Shown here piece after piece: positions 12,486 through 24,149 of a stretch of DNA of 64,000 bases (its first letter is position 1; each line of letters opens with the position of its first letter). The position numbers and the translations under genes were made by a program. The DNA is from Dermatemys mawii (Eukaryota > Chordata > Testudines > Dermatemydidae). The DNA lies in NCBI GenBank assembly GCA_007922305.1, contig ML677386.1, positions 11,079,830 through 11,143,829 of the forward strand. Reading direction: 5' to 3'. Under the pieces are notes generated by a model. It was given only the letters and a program-made list of their open reading frames with translations, had not been told where the DNA came from and did not search any database.

Positions 12486-13915
12486 TAGAAAACAAAGAAT
12501 ACCTGTGGTACTTTAGAGACTAACCAATTTATTTCATCATAAGCTTTCATGGGCGATAGCCCACTTCATCGGATGCATAGAAAGGAACACACAGATGTAA
12601 GATGCATTTATATACACAGAAAGCATAAAAAGTTGGAAATTACCATACCAGTTCTAAGAGTCTATTTAATTTGGATGATCCATTATCAGCAGGAGAGGAA
12701 AAAATCTTCTGTAGTGATCAAGTGGATCTGTGTCTGACAATTGACAAGAAAGTGTGAAGGAAACTTAACTAGGGAAATAGATTCAATTAGTGTAATGACT
12801 AAGCCATTCACAGTCCTTGTCTAACACTTGGTTGATAGTGTCCAATTTGTAAATTAATTCCAGTTTGATGGCAGCTTGTTGGAGTCTGTTTTGAAAGTTT
12901 TTCTGTTTTAAAATTGACATCCTCAAGTCTGTAATAGAATGGCTAGGGAGATTGAAGTGTCGTCCTACCGGTTTTTGAATGTTATGATTCCTAATGTCCC
13001 ATTTGTGTCCATTTATTCTTTTGTATAGACTGTCCGGTTTGGCCAGTGTACATGGCAGAGGGACATTGCTGGCACATAATGGCGCATATCACATTGGTAG
13101 ATGTGCAGATGAATGAGCCTCTGATGGTGTGGCTGATGTGATTAGGTCCTATGATGGTGTCACTTGAATGGATATGTGGACAGAGTCGGCATCGGACTTT
13201 GTTGCAAGGATATGTTCCTGGGTTAGTGTGTTTGGTATGTGGTTGCTGGTAAGTATTTGTTTCAGGTTGAGGGGCTGTCTGTAAGCGAGGACTGGTCGGT
13301 CTCCCAAGATCTGTGAGAGTGAGGGATCATCTTTCAGGATAGGTTGTGGGTCTTTGATGATGTGTTGGAGAGGTTTAATTTGGGGGCTGAAGATGATGGC
13401 TAATGGTGATCTGTTATTTTCTTTGTTGGGCCTGTCCTGTAGTAGGTGGCTTCTGGGTACTCTTCTGGCTCTGTCAGTCTGTGTTTTCACTTCCCCAGGT
13501 GGGTATTGTAGTTTTAAAATTCTTGATAGAGATCTTGTAGGTGTTTGTCTGAGGGATTGGAGCAAATGCGGTTATATAGTAGAGCTTGGCTGTAGACCAG
13601 TGGTCTTCAAACGGGTGTGCGAGCCCTCGGTGCTGAGCTCGCCTGGGAGACCGCCAAACTCCCAGGTCGGCTATTTTAGTCCTGCTGAAATGCCGCCACG
13701 GAAAGCGGAAGCTTCCGCTTTCTTTTGCGGCATTTCAGCGGACATACTCTCCCCGGGGGCCGCCAGACTTTTCCCTCTGCGGAAAGGGGCCACCGGGGGA
13801 AAGTTTGAAGACCCCTGCTGTAGACAATGGATCGAGTGGTGTGTCCTGGATGGAAGCTGGAGGCACGTAGGTAAGTACAGCGGTCAGTAGGTTTCCGGTA
13901 TAAAGTTTCTGGCAA
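12486..13915 (-). mobile_element. Penelope-like retroelement, 3' half with GIY-YIG endonuclease remnant
   Basis: Read on the minus strand, 13565-13149 is an open frame ending in a conserved Penelope linker (RPVLAYRQPLNLKQIL, SNHIPNT). Downstream, 13080-13020 encodes AIMCQQCPSAMYTGQTGQS, matching the GIY-YIG nuclease core of Penelope elements, followed by the equivalent of NGHK and HFNLP in broken frames. The 3' end at 12560-12486 carries the 'cgaaagcttatg...ttagtctctaaagtacca' type tail also seen at 30163-30301. A hAT element (13598-13817) interrupts it. Frameshifts make it inactive. The reverse transcriptase domain proper is absent. Confidence 0.8.
13598..13817. mobile_element. Non-autonomous hAT element inside Penelope remnant
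   Basis: It begins CAGTGGTCTTCAAAC and ends GTTTGAAGACCCCTG. An exact 8-bp duplication CTGTAGAC lies at 13590-13597 and 13818-13825. Homologous to the element at 15803 over its whole length (same 'tgccgccacggaaagcggaagc' type core) and more distantly to 18555. Removing it and one duplication restores the continuity of the host Penelope fragment. Confidence 0.93.
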
Positions 13916-15802
13916 TTACTATGAACTCTAATTCTTTAAAATGTAAACCTGTATTGTTAAAGTTCTAGCCTTAATTACCATTTCTAACATGTTTCTACAG
14001 GCTGACTTTGGGTTAATTAGCCTGCAGGATACTTTACCCTTATTGGCCATGTGTTACACTCTTTATAAGTTATGTTACAAGTATATAACAATGGTAGAAA
14101 TAATGATTTGCATGATTATATTTTAATTACATAATGTCACACCTGGAAAGCCATTTATTGACCCCAAAAGCTACTGCTCTATGTATGTAGTACAGAGGAG
14201 AGAGAAGTTACTGGAGCGAGCAATCCTGGCGAGGAAGACCATGGTTCCCCCAGCATGAGCAGATTTCAGGGCAGTGCAAAGCTGCTGTAACCAGTTGTTT
14301 GCACTGACTACTCATATTGAGGCCAGCTTTCAGCAGAAGCCTAAAACAGGTGCAACTTCTCATCAGCCTGTGACACTGTCTGGCAAAAGGGGCTCTGTTG
14401 AAGCTATCCAACCTGGTCAGTGCAGCCAGATGTTTTTGATGTATTAGGTCAGTGTGCTTGGACAGAATATTACATTTCCATCAGCAGTCAGGTCGGCAAA
14501 AAGCAGTGTCTGTACAGTGGCCTACCAAGGGATCAGTTTATTCCACAGCCAAGTACTGTGTACCTGTTCAGGGAAAAAGCTTGTGCACAGACCTTGCTGA
14601 TATCCAAGTAAATGTGTCTGAGACTTGTAACTGGCACCCTGAAGTCCATTTTACTGCCTTGGTTTCCAGTCCTCACAAACATTCTTCGTCCAACCAGCCA
14701 ATGAGAGAGGAATATGTTGCAGAAGTACAAGAAAGCTGTTATTAACTACAGCTCCCGCTCCATGACATCCTCACACTTCACCTGCCTCACACTTGTCTTA
14801 AACTCTGCTCACTGTTCTGAGCAACTAGAGAAGCTCTTCTGTTATCCAGCTTCAAACCTGGCAGACACAGCGGGCAGGCTCAGACATAATGTGCACCATG
14901 TAGATGATTCCACCATTAAACCTTTCCTGGTTTCTTGCTCTGCTAAAGACAATGGATGGCTATTGGTCATATTGGGACGTTATATGGATTGCATGCACCT
15001 GCTGCATTTAAAAAAGAATCAAGGATGAATGCGGAGACCTCCAAGCTGTCAAACACACTGTGAACCAAGTACCCCACCTTTTCATTTACACAAGCTATAG
15101 CATCTCCTGAAGCCCTCAAATGGATTTCAGACCTTTCTATTAACTTGCAAATATTCTTATTTCAATATGAAAGATGATTACTTTTGTGAACTGCTCTGAG
15201 GGGAACTCATCTGTATGCTGTTCTCCAGGTTCTGCAGTGTGAGTACCATGGTGTAGCTTTTAGTTGCTGCTGTTTTGAGGTTTGAGACAGAAGGATGTTT
15301 ACTTTCCTTGACCTTTGTGCAGGATGGAGCGAGAACTCCTCTGTTTGTTCCCCAGAATCCTCAACATGGATATGGGGCACTATGTTTAGTGCTTTGCCCC
15401 TGTGCTTATCAAGAAGTTTCAGAGATAGTTTGGGGAGAGCAAGCCCCCCCAGAGGGGTAGATTATGTTGAGTAAGACCCCTACCACTGGACAGGTCCAGA
15501 AGCCAAGAGACAGTGGATTTGGAGGGGAAGATAGAAAAGCCTCTCTCCTCTAAATAAAAAAAAATAAAATAAAATAAACCCTGAAACAGCCAGATGGGGA
15601 AGGGTTTGGCAGCATCCCTCAGGGGTCTCCCCCAGCAGAGGCGAGACACTGTGGAGACTGGAAGGGACCACACACAGAAGAGGAATCAGAGGGAGCAGGG
15701 GACAGGAGGTAAAGGGGATTCCTAGTCTTCTGAAGAGACAAGACAGTGGGTGCAGCGAGGCTGAGACAGGGAAGCAAGGTTGTTTACTCTGTTCCCTTAA
15801 AG
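13916..15802. other. Non-coding stretch with an unassigned low-AT segment
   Basis: The segment at about 14200-15030 is more balanced in base composition and has partly open frames on both strands (14452-14745, 14714-15028 on +; 14533-14730 on -). I see no family motif, splice structure or terminal repeats. It may be a decayed transposon. The remainder is ordinary intron. Confidence 0.35.
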
Positions 15803-16023
15803 CAGTGGTCTTCAAACTGGTGTGCGCAAGACCCCAGGGCCACTACCACGCCCGCCCAGGAGACCACTGAACTCCTGAGTGGGCTATTTTGGTCCCACAG
15901 AAAGCGGAAGCTTCCATTTTCTGTGGCGGCATTTCGGTGGACATACCCCGCCCCGGGGGCCGCCAGACTTTTCCTTCTGCGGAAAGGAGCCGCGGGGTGG
16001 GGGGGAAGGTTTGGAGACTCCTG
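15803..16023. mobile_element. Non-autonomous hAT element
   Basis: It starts CAGTGGTCTTCAAAC and ends TTTGGAGACTCCTG, flanked by CCTTAAAG (15795-15802) and TCTTAAAG (16024-16031), seven of eight matching. It is a sister copy of the element at 13598, with 221 against 220 bases and the same 'cgccagacttttcc' segment near the right end. Confidence 0.92.
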
Positions 16024-17949
16024 TCTTAAAGAAACCTGGACCGCATGAGTTGAGTTTGGAAGAGGCATGCTAGCAGGGATCCTCAGCCCAACTCTCTCCA
16101 CAAAATCTGTGATCTGGAGCAGATAGGCTGAGAAGACAGCAGAGATTGCCCTCTGCCTGCTGGGAATACAACTAAGATTGCCCCCCACCAGCACAGGCTA
16201 TCCTGGGAGGTTTGATAGGCACAGTGAATTTTGTCATACCCAGCATCCTCCTAGCTTCCATGGGAGTAAAAGAGCCAAGAGCCGCTGGGTCTTTAAAGAC
16301 ATGGGTGGCTGATCTGTGGCTCCTTGAAGTGCATGCACAGCAAGGGGCTTTGACCCCACCCCCCAACTGCAAATTCCTAGTGCCCCATGCTGTTCATACT
16401 CCCTGTTCTGGGTAGGTCTTTCACGCAGCAATAGGAGCGACACTCTTTAACTTAAACAGTCAAACTTTAAAACACTTGCAGGATGCTCTGAGGTTGGCCA
16501 TTGTCCCTAAAACTAATTTAGTCGTGAAATTGATCAGTTTCAAGTTGTCCCTTTAATTTTTCTGTGCAAATAGGGTAAACGCAGCCTGAAACCTGATTCT
16601 GGCATCTCCAGCTTTGGGGTTTGTATAGAGCTATTTTCACAGGAACTCTTAATAAGAGCTGTATTTACAGAGATGCTTGACTTAATATGATTTTGAAATT
16701 GTCAAGAGTGTTAAACTTCTATCAAGAAGCTGAGCTCATGATAATCTGAACTCTGTTCATATTAAAAGATATCTATTTTAGTGTTCTCACTAATTGATCT
16801 GGCAGTTTGTTTATTCCAAAAAATATATAGGCATATGCATATTAATATGCATTAAACTAATTAAAATTTTATTTTCCTACTTTGTGATAAGCTAATAACT
16901 TTAACTGCTGTTTTGACTCCTCTAAAAGTGAAATTTGGACTCTAAATCTTCTGTCGTTCATCTTTATGAGAAACAGGTGATGGCTTGCTCTGTATTGGTT
17001 AATTCATTCTGAGAATCAAATAGTACTATCAGTGTGTTTGGGAGAGATTTCCAGAACACAAGATCAGTACCTACAAATAGTTTTATAAACTTTGAAAAAT
17101 GTTTCCCCTTCTGTTCAAAATGTGTATTAAGGATCTCTTTGGTATTGGCTCTGTCAGACTTTCTGCTGCCCAGCTGCCCATCTTTCTGGTGCCAACAAAC
17201 CTCATTGAACTAGTTAGTAGATTTCCAATGCAATGCAGAAATGAAAATAAGTCAAACTCCACTTTCGTTGTCCTGGCTGGAATACAGACTGCTATGACGG
17301 TAGTTAGCCAGGGGAAAAAATAAGACCTGGTATATTGTGGAAGAATCCCCTGCAAATGAAGGGGGTGATCAATAAAACATGGGATCAGTGCACTAGCGGA
17401 TAAGATGTTTGATAGTTAAATGATTGATCTGACTCTGGAACCTTGTTTTATAACTCATTACATACCCAAAAAAGTCCTTAATGTTGACAAATTTAGATTT
17501 ATATAAATCTGACAGCAACTGACAAATTTTATAAGACTTGCAGTCTGGCCTTCATCCACCATGATCAACTATAAACCAGTTTAATTACAGCAATGTCTAA
17601 ATATAAACTGCAACTGATAGCAATATGTAGTGTAGCATTGTTTCTAGATAGCACCATGAGATGTTTAACATGAGGCCACTGATATAACTGCTTATTCTAT
17701 ACGTTATGGAAGCAGTCCACCTTTTCCCACTTCCTGCAGTACTTTTGCTATTATAATCTGCCATCTTAAGTCAAAACTCATTAGGGATATTGTTACTGAT
17801 CAACTTTGTTCTTATTGAACCAATTGTTCTTATAGTGGTGGGTGGTAATTGTTAGAAATAGAGACATGGAATTGTTGTACAGGTATTTAACTTTTTGTCT
17901 ATTCAAACTTATGGAATTTCCTTCTTCAATATTTAAATCTTTTTTACAG
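16024..17949. other. Intronic stretch before the GGPS1 exon
   Basis: No repeat ends or exon recognised apart from the polypyrimidine tract and acceptor (…TCTTTTTTACAG) that ends at 17949. This is the 3' part of a GGPS1 intron. Confidence 0.5.
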
Positions 17950-18020
17950 GTAAGCAAGTGAGAACCAAACTGTCACAGGCGTTCAATCACTGGCTGAATG
18001 TTCCAGAAGATAAAATACAG
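17950..18020 (+). CDS. GGPS1: GGPS1 internal coding exon (residues 24/25-47)
   Basis: This 71-base exon encodes KQVRTKLSQAFNHWLNVPED then KIQ, preceded by the last two bases of a split glycine codon. It matches the N-terminal helical region of geranylgeranyl diphosphate synthase, where the G-K-Q-x-R-T/P motif helps bind isopentenyl diphosphate. The acceptor is TTTTTTACAG before 17950 and the donor is ATACAG|GTACCAGT after 18020. The exon itself opens with GTAAGC, so the acceptor AG is followed by a donor-like word. Phase 1 in, phase 0 out. It joins in frame to 25386. The first coding exon, about 24 codons in other vertebrates, was not found in the window. Confidence 0.97.
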
Positions 18021-18554
18021 GTACCAGTCGCTTTCTCTCTCTTGCTTAAAAAAGGAGATATTTTTAAAATTGTAAGAGGTAGAGATGACAGATACCCTTA
18101 GTTTAGATAGCATTGAGTACTGATGAATCCCAAACTCTTCCATTTATTTTTTGCTGAAGGTGGCTTGGCTTATTGGAAAGCAGTTTGCTATGACTTGTAG
18201 CCTTCTGAATTTAATGTTCATAAAAAGGAAAAAAATCTGCTTATTAACATTACTCATGTTACTTTTTTGTGTGTAATATGTTTCTTCAAAATGTGTATGT
18301 AACCTGTTTATCCTTAACAGTTGTAATTGAACAACTAGCCTCCCCCCTCAGTCCCTTAACACAGCTCTTTCAGTGACCTTTCTGAGAAATTGGCCAATTG
18401 CTCTGCAAATCATACATTAAGCAGAGTAAGTTGGGAAAGGACCATTTATTGCTTGATATTTCCCATGTCAAAATCACAGGCCAATGGCTGTATGAAGTCT
18501 TGAATAACTAATCAGTTTGTTGTATGCCAGTTTGAGCAAAGCATCTACCTAGAT

Positions 18555-18798
18555 CAGTGGTTGTCAAAGTGGGGTGCGCGAGACCACCCCCCCGGGTGCG
18601 TGAGACCCTGGTGCTGCCGCCAGTCCCGCGCGGGAGACCATCGAATTCAGCAGCGGTCTGTTTTGGTACCGCTGAAATGCCACTGCAGAAAGTGAAAGCT
18701 TTCTGTTTGGCGGCATTTCAGCGGACATATCCAGGGGGCCGCGAGCAGACACCGCTCCGCGGAATGGGGCCGCAGCCAGAAAAGATTGAGGATCACTG
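18555..18798. mobile_element. Non-autonomous hAT element
   Basis: It begins CAGTGGTTGTCAAAG and ends AGGATCACTG, with flanks ACCTAGAT (18547-18554) and ATCTAGAT (18799-18806), seven of eight matching. The core 'gctgaaatgccactgcagaaag...ggcatttcagcggacat' relates it to the elements at 13598 and 15803. Non-coding. Confidence 0.9.
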
Positions 18799-19163
18799 AT
18801 CTAGATGATCATGTTGCCTCTCAGTGCAGAGATGGATGATCCACCAGCACACCCTTCTGAGAAGCAGTGAACCAGGGATCTTCCACTTAATGTTCAGTTC
18901 CTGACAGGTGTCACTTCTGACTAAATGTCAAGAACCCCTCGGTGTCTGGCTGTGTGCCCCTGCCACCGTAGCTCTGTCAAGTCAAACATTCTCTTTAGAC
19001 ATGTAGTCTACAGTGCATTTTTTCTGAATTAAAGCTGCTTCTCACTAAATATTATCTGACGAGATCAGTTCTCCAACTCGTATTTCTGACAGTCTTATCC
19101 AGCCAGTCCATATGTTGATTTCATTAGTGACTACACTCCTGTAGTTCAATGTGAGGTTCTTGT

Positions 19164-20689
19164 TAGGACTGTCAAATGATTAAAAAAATTAATCGCATTG
19201 TTAAGCAATAACAGAATGCCATTTAAATATTTTAGATGTTTTCTACATTTTCAAATATACTGATTTCAATTACAACACAGAATACAAACTGTTCAGTGCT
19301 CACTTGATATTTTATTACAGATATTTGCACTGTAATGCTATTTATTTTGTTTTCAATTCACCTAATACAAGTATTTGAAAATAAACCAGTGTAAAACAAA
19401 AATTCACTCAGTCCTACTTTTTGTTTAGCCAATTGCTCAAACAAACAAGTTTGCTTACATTTACAAGCGATAATGCTGCCCACTTCTTGTTTAGCGTCAC
19501 CTGAAAGTAAGAACAAGCATTCTCATGTCACTGTTGTAGCCAGGGTTGCAAGATATTTATGTCAGATGTAGTAAAGATTCATATGTCCCTTCATGCCTCA
19601 ACCACCATTCCGAGGACATGCGTTCATGTTTCTGCTCAATAGCAATCCAGAGCAGTGTGGACCAAAGAGAGTTCATTTTCATCATCTGTGTCAGATGCTA
19701 CCAGGCAAAGCTTGATTTTTATCTTTTGGTGGTTTGGGTTCTGTAGTTTTCTCATCGCTGTGTTGCTCTTACAAGACTTCTAAAAGCATGCTCCATACCT
19801 TGTCCCTCTCAGATTTTTGGAAGGCACTTCAGATTCTTAAACCTTGGGTTGAGTGCTGTAGCTATTTTTAGAAATCGCACATTGGTACCTTCTTTGCATT
19901 TTGTCAGATTCACAGTGAAAACATTCTTAAAACGAGCATGTGCTGGGTCATTATCCGAGACTGCTGTAACACAAAATATATGGCAGCATGCAAGTAAAAC
20001 AGAGCAGGTGACCTAAAATCTTCCCCAGAGGAGTTCAGTCACAAATTTAATTAACACATTTTTTAATATGCATTGGTATAGAAGCATGTCCTCTGGAATG
20101 GTGGCTGAGGTATGAAGGGACATACGAACATTTAGCATATCTGGCACATAAATACTATACCTTGCAATGCTGGCTACAAAAGTGCCATGCAAACACCAGT
20201 TCTCACTTTCAGGTGACATTGTAAACAAAAAGTGGGTAGCATTATCTCCCATAAATGTAAACAAACTTGTTTGTCTTACCAGTTGGCTGAACAAGTAGTA
20301 GTACTGAGTGGACTTGTAGGCTCTAAAGTTTTCCGTTGTTTTGGTTTTGAGTGAAATTATGTAACAAATACCCTACATTTGTAAATTGCCTTTTCATAAT
20401 AAAGAAATTGCACTACAGTACTTGTATGAGGTGAATTGAAAAATACTATTTTTATCATTTTTACCGTGCAAATATTTATAATAAAAATAATATAAAGTGA
20501 ACACTGAACACTTTGTATTCTGTGTTGTAATTGAAATCAATATATTTGAAAACTTAGAAAAACTGAAATATTTAAGACATTTCTGTTGGTGTTCTATTGG
20601 TTAGCAGTGTGATTAAAACTACGTTTTATCACAATCACAATTATTTTTAGTTAGTTACATGAGTTAACAATGATTAATCAACAGTCCTA
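19164..20689. mobile_element. Palindromic hAT derivative carrying transposase C-terminus in both arms
   Basis: The ends are TAGGACTGT and ACAGTCCTA, flanked by GTTCTTGT (19156-19163) and GTTCTTAT (20690-20697), seven of eight matching. The two arms (roughly 19164-19630 and 20060-20689) are imperfect inverted repeats of several hundred bases. The right arm, read on +, encodes a hAT C-terminal dimerisation stretch, ACPLEWWLRYEGTYEHLA at about 20084-20140, then a frameshift and remains of the conserved 'PCERLFS' block near 20185-20215. The left arm encodes the same region on the minus strand. The centre (19650-20050) is antisense to a more N-terminal part of the same transposase. No intact frame remains. 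Confidence 0.85.
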
Positions 20690-21162
20690 GTTCTTATGCA
20701 GTGGGTGAATAAGAAGTCTGTTTCTGGTTGTTCTGAGGTTGGCATTTTAGGGACGGAGTAAAGTTTGGTTGGATGACTTGAATGGTGTATTTGCCTACCT
20801 TCAGATGTGTTGTCTCTGAAGGGCAATCTATATTTTGTGATTTCCATTTTCTTGTGATAATATTAAGGATGGCGATATTCTTGCCTGCTCAAACAATATT
20901 TGTTTCCATTCAAAGTGAACAAAGGCTGTATTAGCCCATCAACATCCTTGATTTAAATGTTTAACTTAGTGATTGTTCCGTTAGGCCCCTCAAGCAGTGC
21001 AGGGATTCCAGTGAAGTATTGAAGCAGTGCAGGAATAGACCACATTCCTTTTGAGACAATCTCTCTCTTCCATGTGGCTTCCTTTTCCCATTTCCCAGCG
21101 CTACTTATGCCCAGGTGGCTTCATCACATACATTCACTACAGACTTGCCATATGCTCTATCT

Positions 21163-21577
21163 CAGGGGTGGCCACCCTGAGCCTGAGAAGGAGCTAGAAT
21201 TTACCAGTGTACATTGCCAAAGAGCCACAGTATTACTCTTTCCAGCTCCCAGCACCTTCCGCCCACTGGCAGTCCCTCCAGTCAGCACCTTCTGCCTGCT
21301 GTAATCCACTGTTTCGCATGGCAGGAGGCTCGGTGGGGAAGGGGGTGGGGCACGAGGCCATGACAGGCTTGGGAGAAGGGGCAGTGGTCTTGGGGGAAGG
21401 GGTGGAGTGGGGGCAGAGCCTGCAGCAAGGCAGGGGGTTAAGCAGTGAATACCCCCTGGCACACTGGGAAGTTAGCATCTGTAGCTCCAGCCCATGAGTC
21501 AGCACCTATGCAAGGAGCTGCATATTAACCTCTGAAGAGCTGCATGTGGCTCTGGAGCCACAGTTTGGCCACCTGTG
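21163..21577. mobile_element. Non-autonomous hAT element
   Basis: It starts CAGGGGTGGCCACC and ends GTTTGGCCACCTGTG, with an exact 8-bp duplication CTCTATCT at 21155-21162 and 21578-21585. The right part reads 'gaagagctgcatgtggctctggagcc', typical of this family. The G-rich interior leaves overlapping open frames on both strands that are not genes. Confidence 0.93.
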
Positions 21578-22003
21578 CTCTATCTAGTTCTGTCAGCAAC
21601 TCTTTTCCATCCTCCATGGGCCATCCATGTTTTGAAAATTACATTAAAATGTATAACTTTAAATAAATACTCTTTGTGCTTATAGACATACCAGTGTTTT
21701 TTATTATTGTGAGAACATCCTGAAATGTTATCACAATACATGCAGACACCATCTTAAAATTTAGGAAAGGGTAAGACTCCTTAGTAGGATGTGAGTCACA
21801 GAAACTTCAAATCAGACAGATCTATCCAAAAAAATTAACAAACCATGATGTATGAGTGAGTGAAATAAAACTACAACACAAACTTCAGAGTGATTTTTGT
21901 ACCAAACTTTCCAGAGTTTCTATAGTGGGATGAGACAGTACATAAAATATCAGGGAGCTGGTTTCCTTTTTTCTCACTTTAAATTTAAGGAGTAGGTTTA
22001 GAT

Positions 22004-23003
22004 CAGACCTGCACTACTCAGAAAGTGGTGAGGGCCATATTACTCCTAAGAAAACAGCTGGGGGCTGAAAAGGTCCTGGGCACCCCTACCCTGCCCCAGG
22101 ACCAGCCCCCCACTGGCTTGCTGCGTCCCTCCTAGTCAGTCCCCCACCCACCACTTCCCTTCTTTCACCTCCTCCCTCCCTGCCAGAAACCCCCATGCCT
22201 GCCCCTAGAAGTCTTGCTGGCTCACTGCTCGACGCTTGCCCACCCGCTCACCTCCTCATTCGCCGCTCCAGCCACCAACTCACCGCTTGCCCTCCTCACC
22301 TCCCCCCAGGCTCGCCGCTTGCCACAGCTTGCCTTCCCACTTGCCTCCTCTCCCCCCCCCGCCCGCTGGCTCACTGCTTGCCCACTGCCCACCACTTGCC
22401 TGCCCACTCGCTGCCTCATCCCCCTCGGCCTCGCCGCTCATCTGCTCGTCTCCTCACCTCTCCCGTCCCCCTCTCCTGGCTCACTGCTCATCTCCTCACC
22501 CACCTGCCCCACCACCACTGACTCACAGTTTGCCCACCTGCCACCACTGCCCACTCAGCTCCTCTTCTCCCCCCACCCCCCAGCTCGCCACTTGCCCACC
22601 CACTTGCTTCTTCATCTCCCCTTGCTGCTTGCCCACCCGCCCCTTGCCTCCTCATCCACCCCCCCCCGTCAGCTCACAGCTCTTCTCCCCTCTCTCCCCC
22701 CCCCCCCGGCTTGCCCCTCGCCTGCTCATCTCCTTTGCCTGCTGCCAGCTCACCTGCCTGCCCGCCGCTAGCCTCTTCACCTTCTGCTGCTGTCCGTTTC
22801 TTTCCCCCACACAGGCTCCCTCTCTCTCCCCCGCCTGTCAATGGCCTCTTCACCTTCCCCTGCTCCTCGCTAGCCAACCGCTAGCTTGTGCCTCATCCCC
22901 TCTCCCCTGCCTGCTGGCTCACCTCTTCACCCGCTGGCTGCCAGCTGAAAGTTGTCACGGGCCGCACAGTGAGCCCTCGCGGGCCGCCTGTTGTGCAGGC
23001 CTG
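22004..23003. mobile_element. hAT element with a 1-kb C-rich degenerate tandem core
   Basis: Ends are CAGACCTGCACTA and TTGTGCAGGCCTG. An exact 8-bp duplication GTTTAGAT occurs at 21996-22003 and 23004-23011, and the element is exactly 1000 bases. From about 22200 to 22950 it consists of degenerate repeats of a 'ctcgccgcttgcccacc(c/t)gctcacctcctc' motif. With almost no A-containing stop codons on the + strand, frames stay open for up to 257 codons (22236-23009), all low-complexity Pro/Ser/Leu/His peptides with no domain. These are artefacts of composition. Confidence 0.92.
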
Positions 23004-24149
23004 GTTTAGATGCTTAGAATGGAAAGCAGGCTTCAGCCTTAACTATGGAGCAGCTGCTACCTCTCTATAATTCATTTTGACTAACTGCATGAAGCCTTGT
23101 AAAATGGGCAGTCCACAGCATTCATTTCTTTCTTATCCTCGTAGGATCCCTTACTGGAGCCAAACTTCTCAGATCACTGCAGTCTTCAATCTCCTGCCTG
23201 TTTACCTCTCCCCTAACTTAGCTATCTCTCTTAAGCCACTGAAAAATTACATATTTTGACACTTATATTCTTCACTGGCACTACACTAGCTGTCTTGACC
23301 AAATAAATTTGTGGATTCATTTAATTTCTTTACCAGGCAGCTAAATGTCAGACTCACTTCTGAGCAAAAGAAGCACCATCAAACAACTGTTCCCTTACTT
23401 AAAGTTTGGACAGAAAATATCCTTTTTCAGGAATACTATATCACTAATCATCAAGTCTACATATCACTCACCATCTTTGCACCATTGCTTGTGAACACTG
23501 CTATACTAGCTCTACTGATTAGGATGGATGAACATTTCTATTAGTCCTTTCTAGACTATTGCCATTTCTATCCTCTAGGGCTTCTCCAAGTCCTAGTTGT
23601 CTGATTTAAGAATATGCAAAATTATGCTCTTTCTCTCTAGTACAAAAAAACACTACCCAATCCTGTCAATTCCATGGTCTCCTTATTTATGCCAGGATCC
23701 AGTTGAAAGCTGTCGCTTTTCATTTTTTTATGCACCTTCCATGGTGTTCATAATCATTTCAACTCCAGAAGAAATCATCAGATGATATAGCCTGAGTTCC
23801 TGTATATTATAGGCTTCCAACACCATCCAGATATCCACACATCTAAATTCAACAGCTGCAATTAGACTAAAATGTTACAACCCTCAGGAGACTGTACTGT
23901 GCTCACAGGAAGAGGATAGGAGAGACTGAGGTGTACTGATGCCTAAGGCCCATGCAGTGGTAGGGAATTAAGTGAAAGATACCCAGAGATCCTCACAAAT
24001 TACCTACTCCCCAATCTGTAGAGATTTAAACCCCCCAAGGTCACTGCCAATCTGACCTGGGGGACAGTTCCTTCCCAACCCCACATATGATCAGATTCTG
24101 AGCATGTGAGCAAGAACCTGAGAAAGAGAGCTTAATACTCCCTCCCCCT

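Noticed and set aside
1..17949. First coding exon of GGPS1
   Set aside because: I looked for the expected short N-terminal exon (about 24 codons ending with the split glycine before KQVRTK) by eye and did not find it. A translated search could still reveal it.
22236..23009. 257-codon open frame, and overlapping frames at 22195-22771
   Set aside because: Lies in the C-rich tandem core of a TSD-flanked hAT element. Frames are open in all three phases and the peptides are low-complexity.
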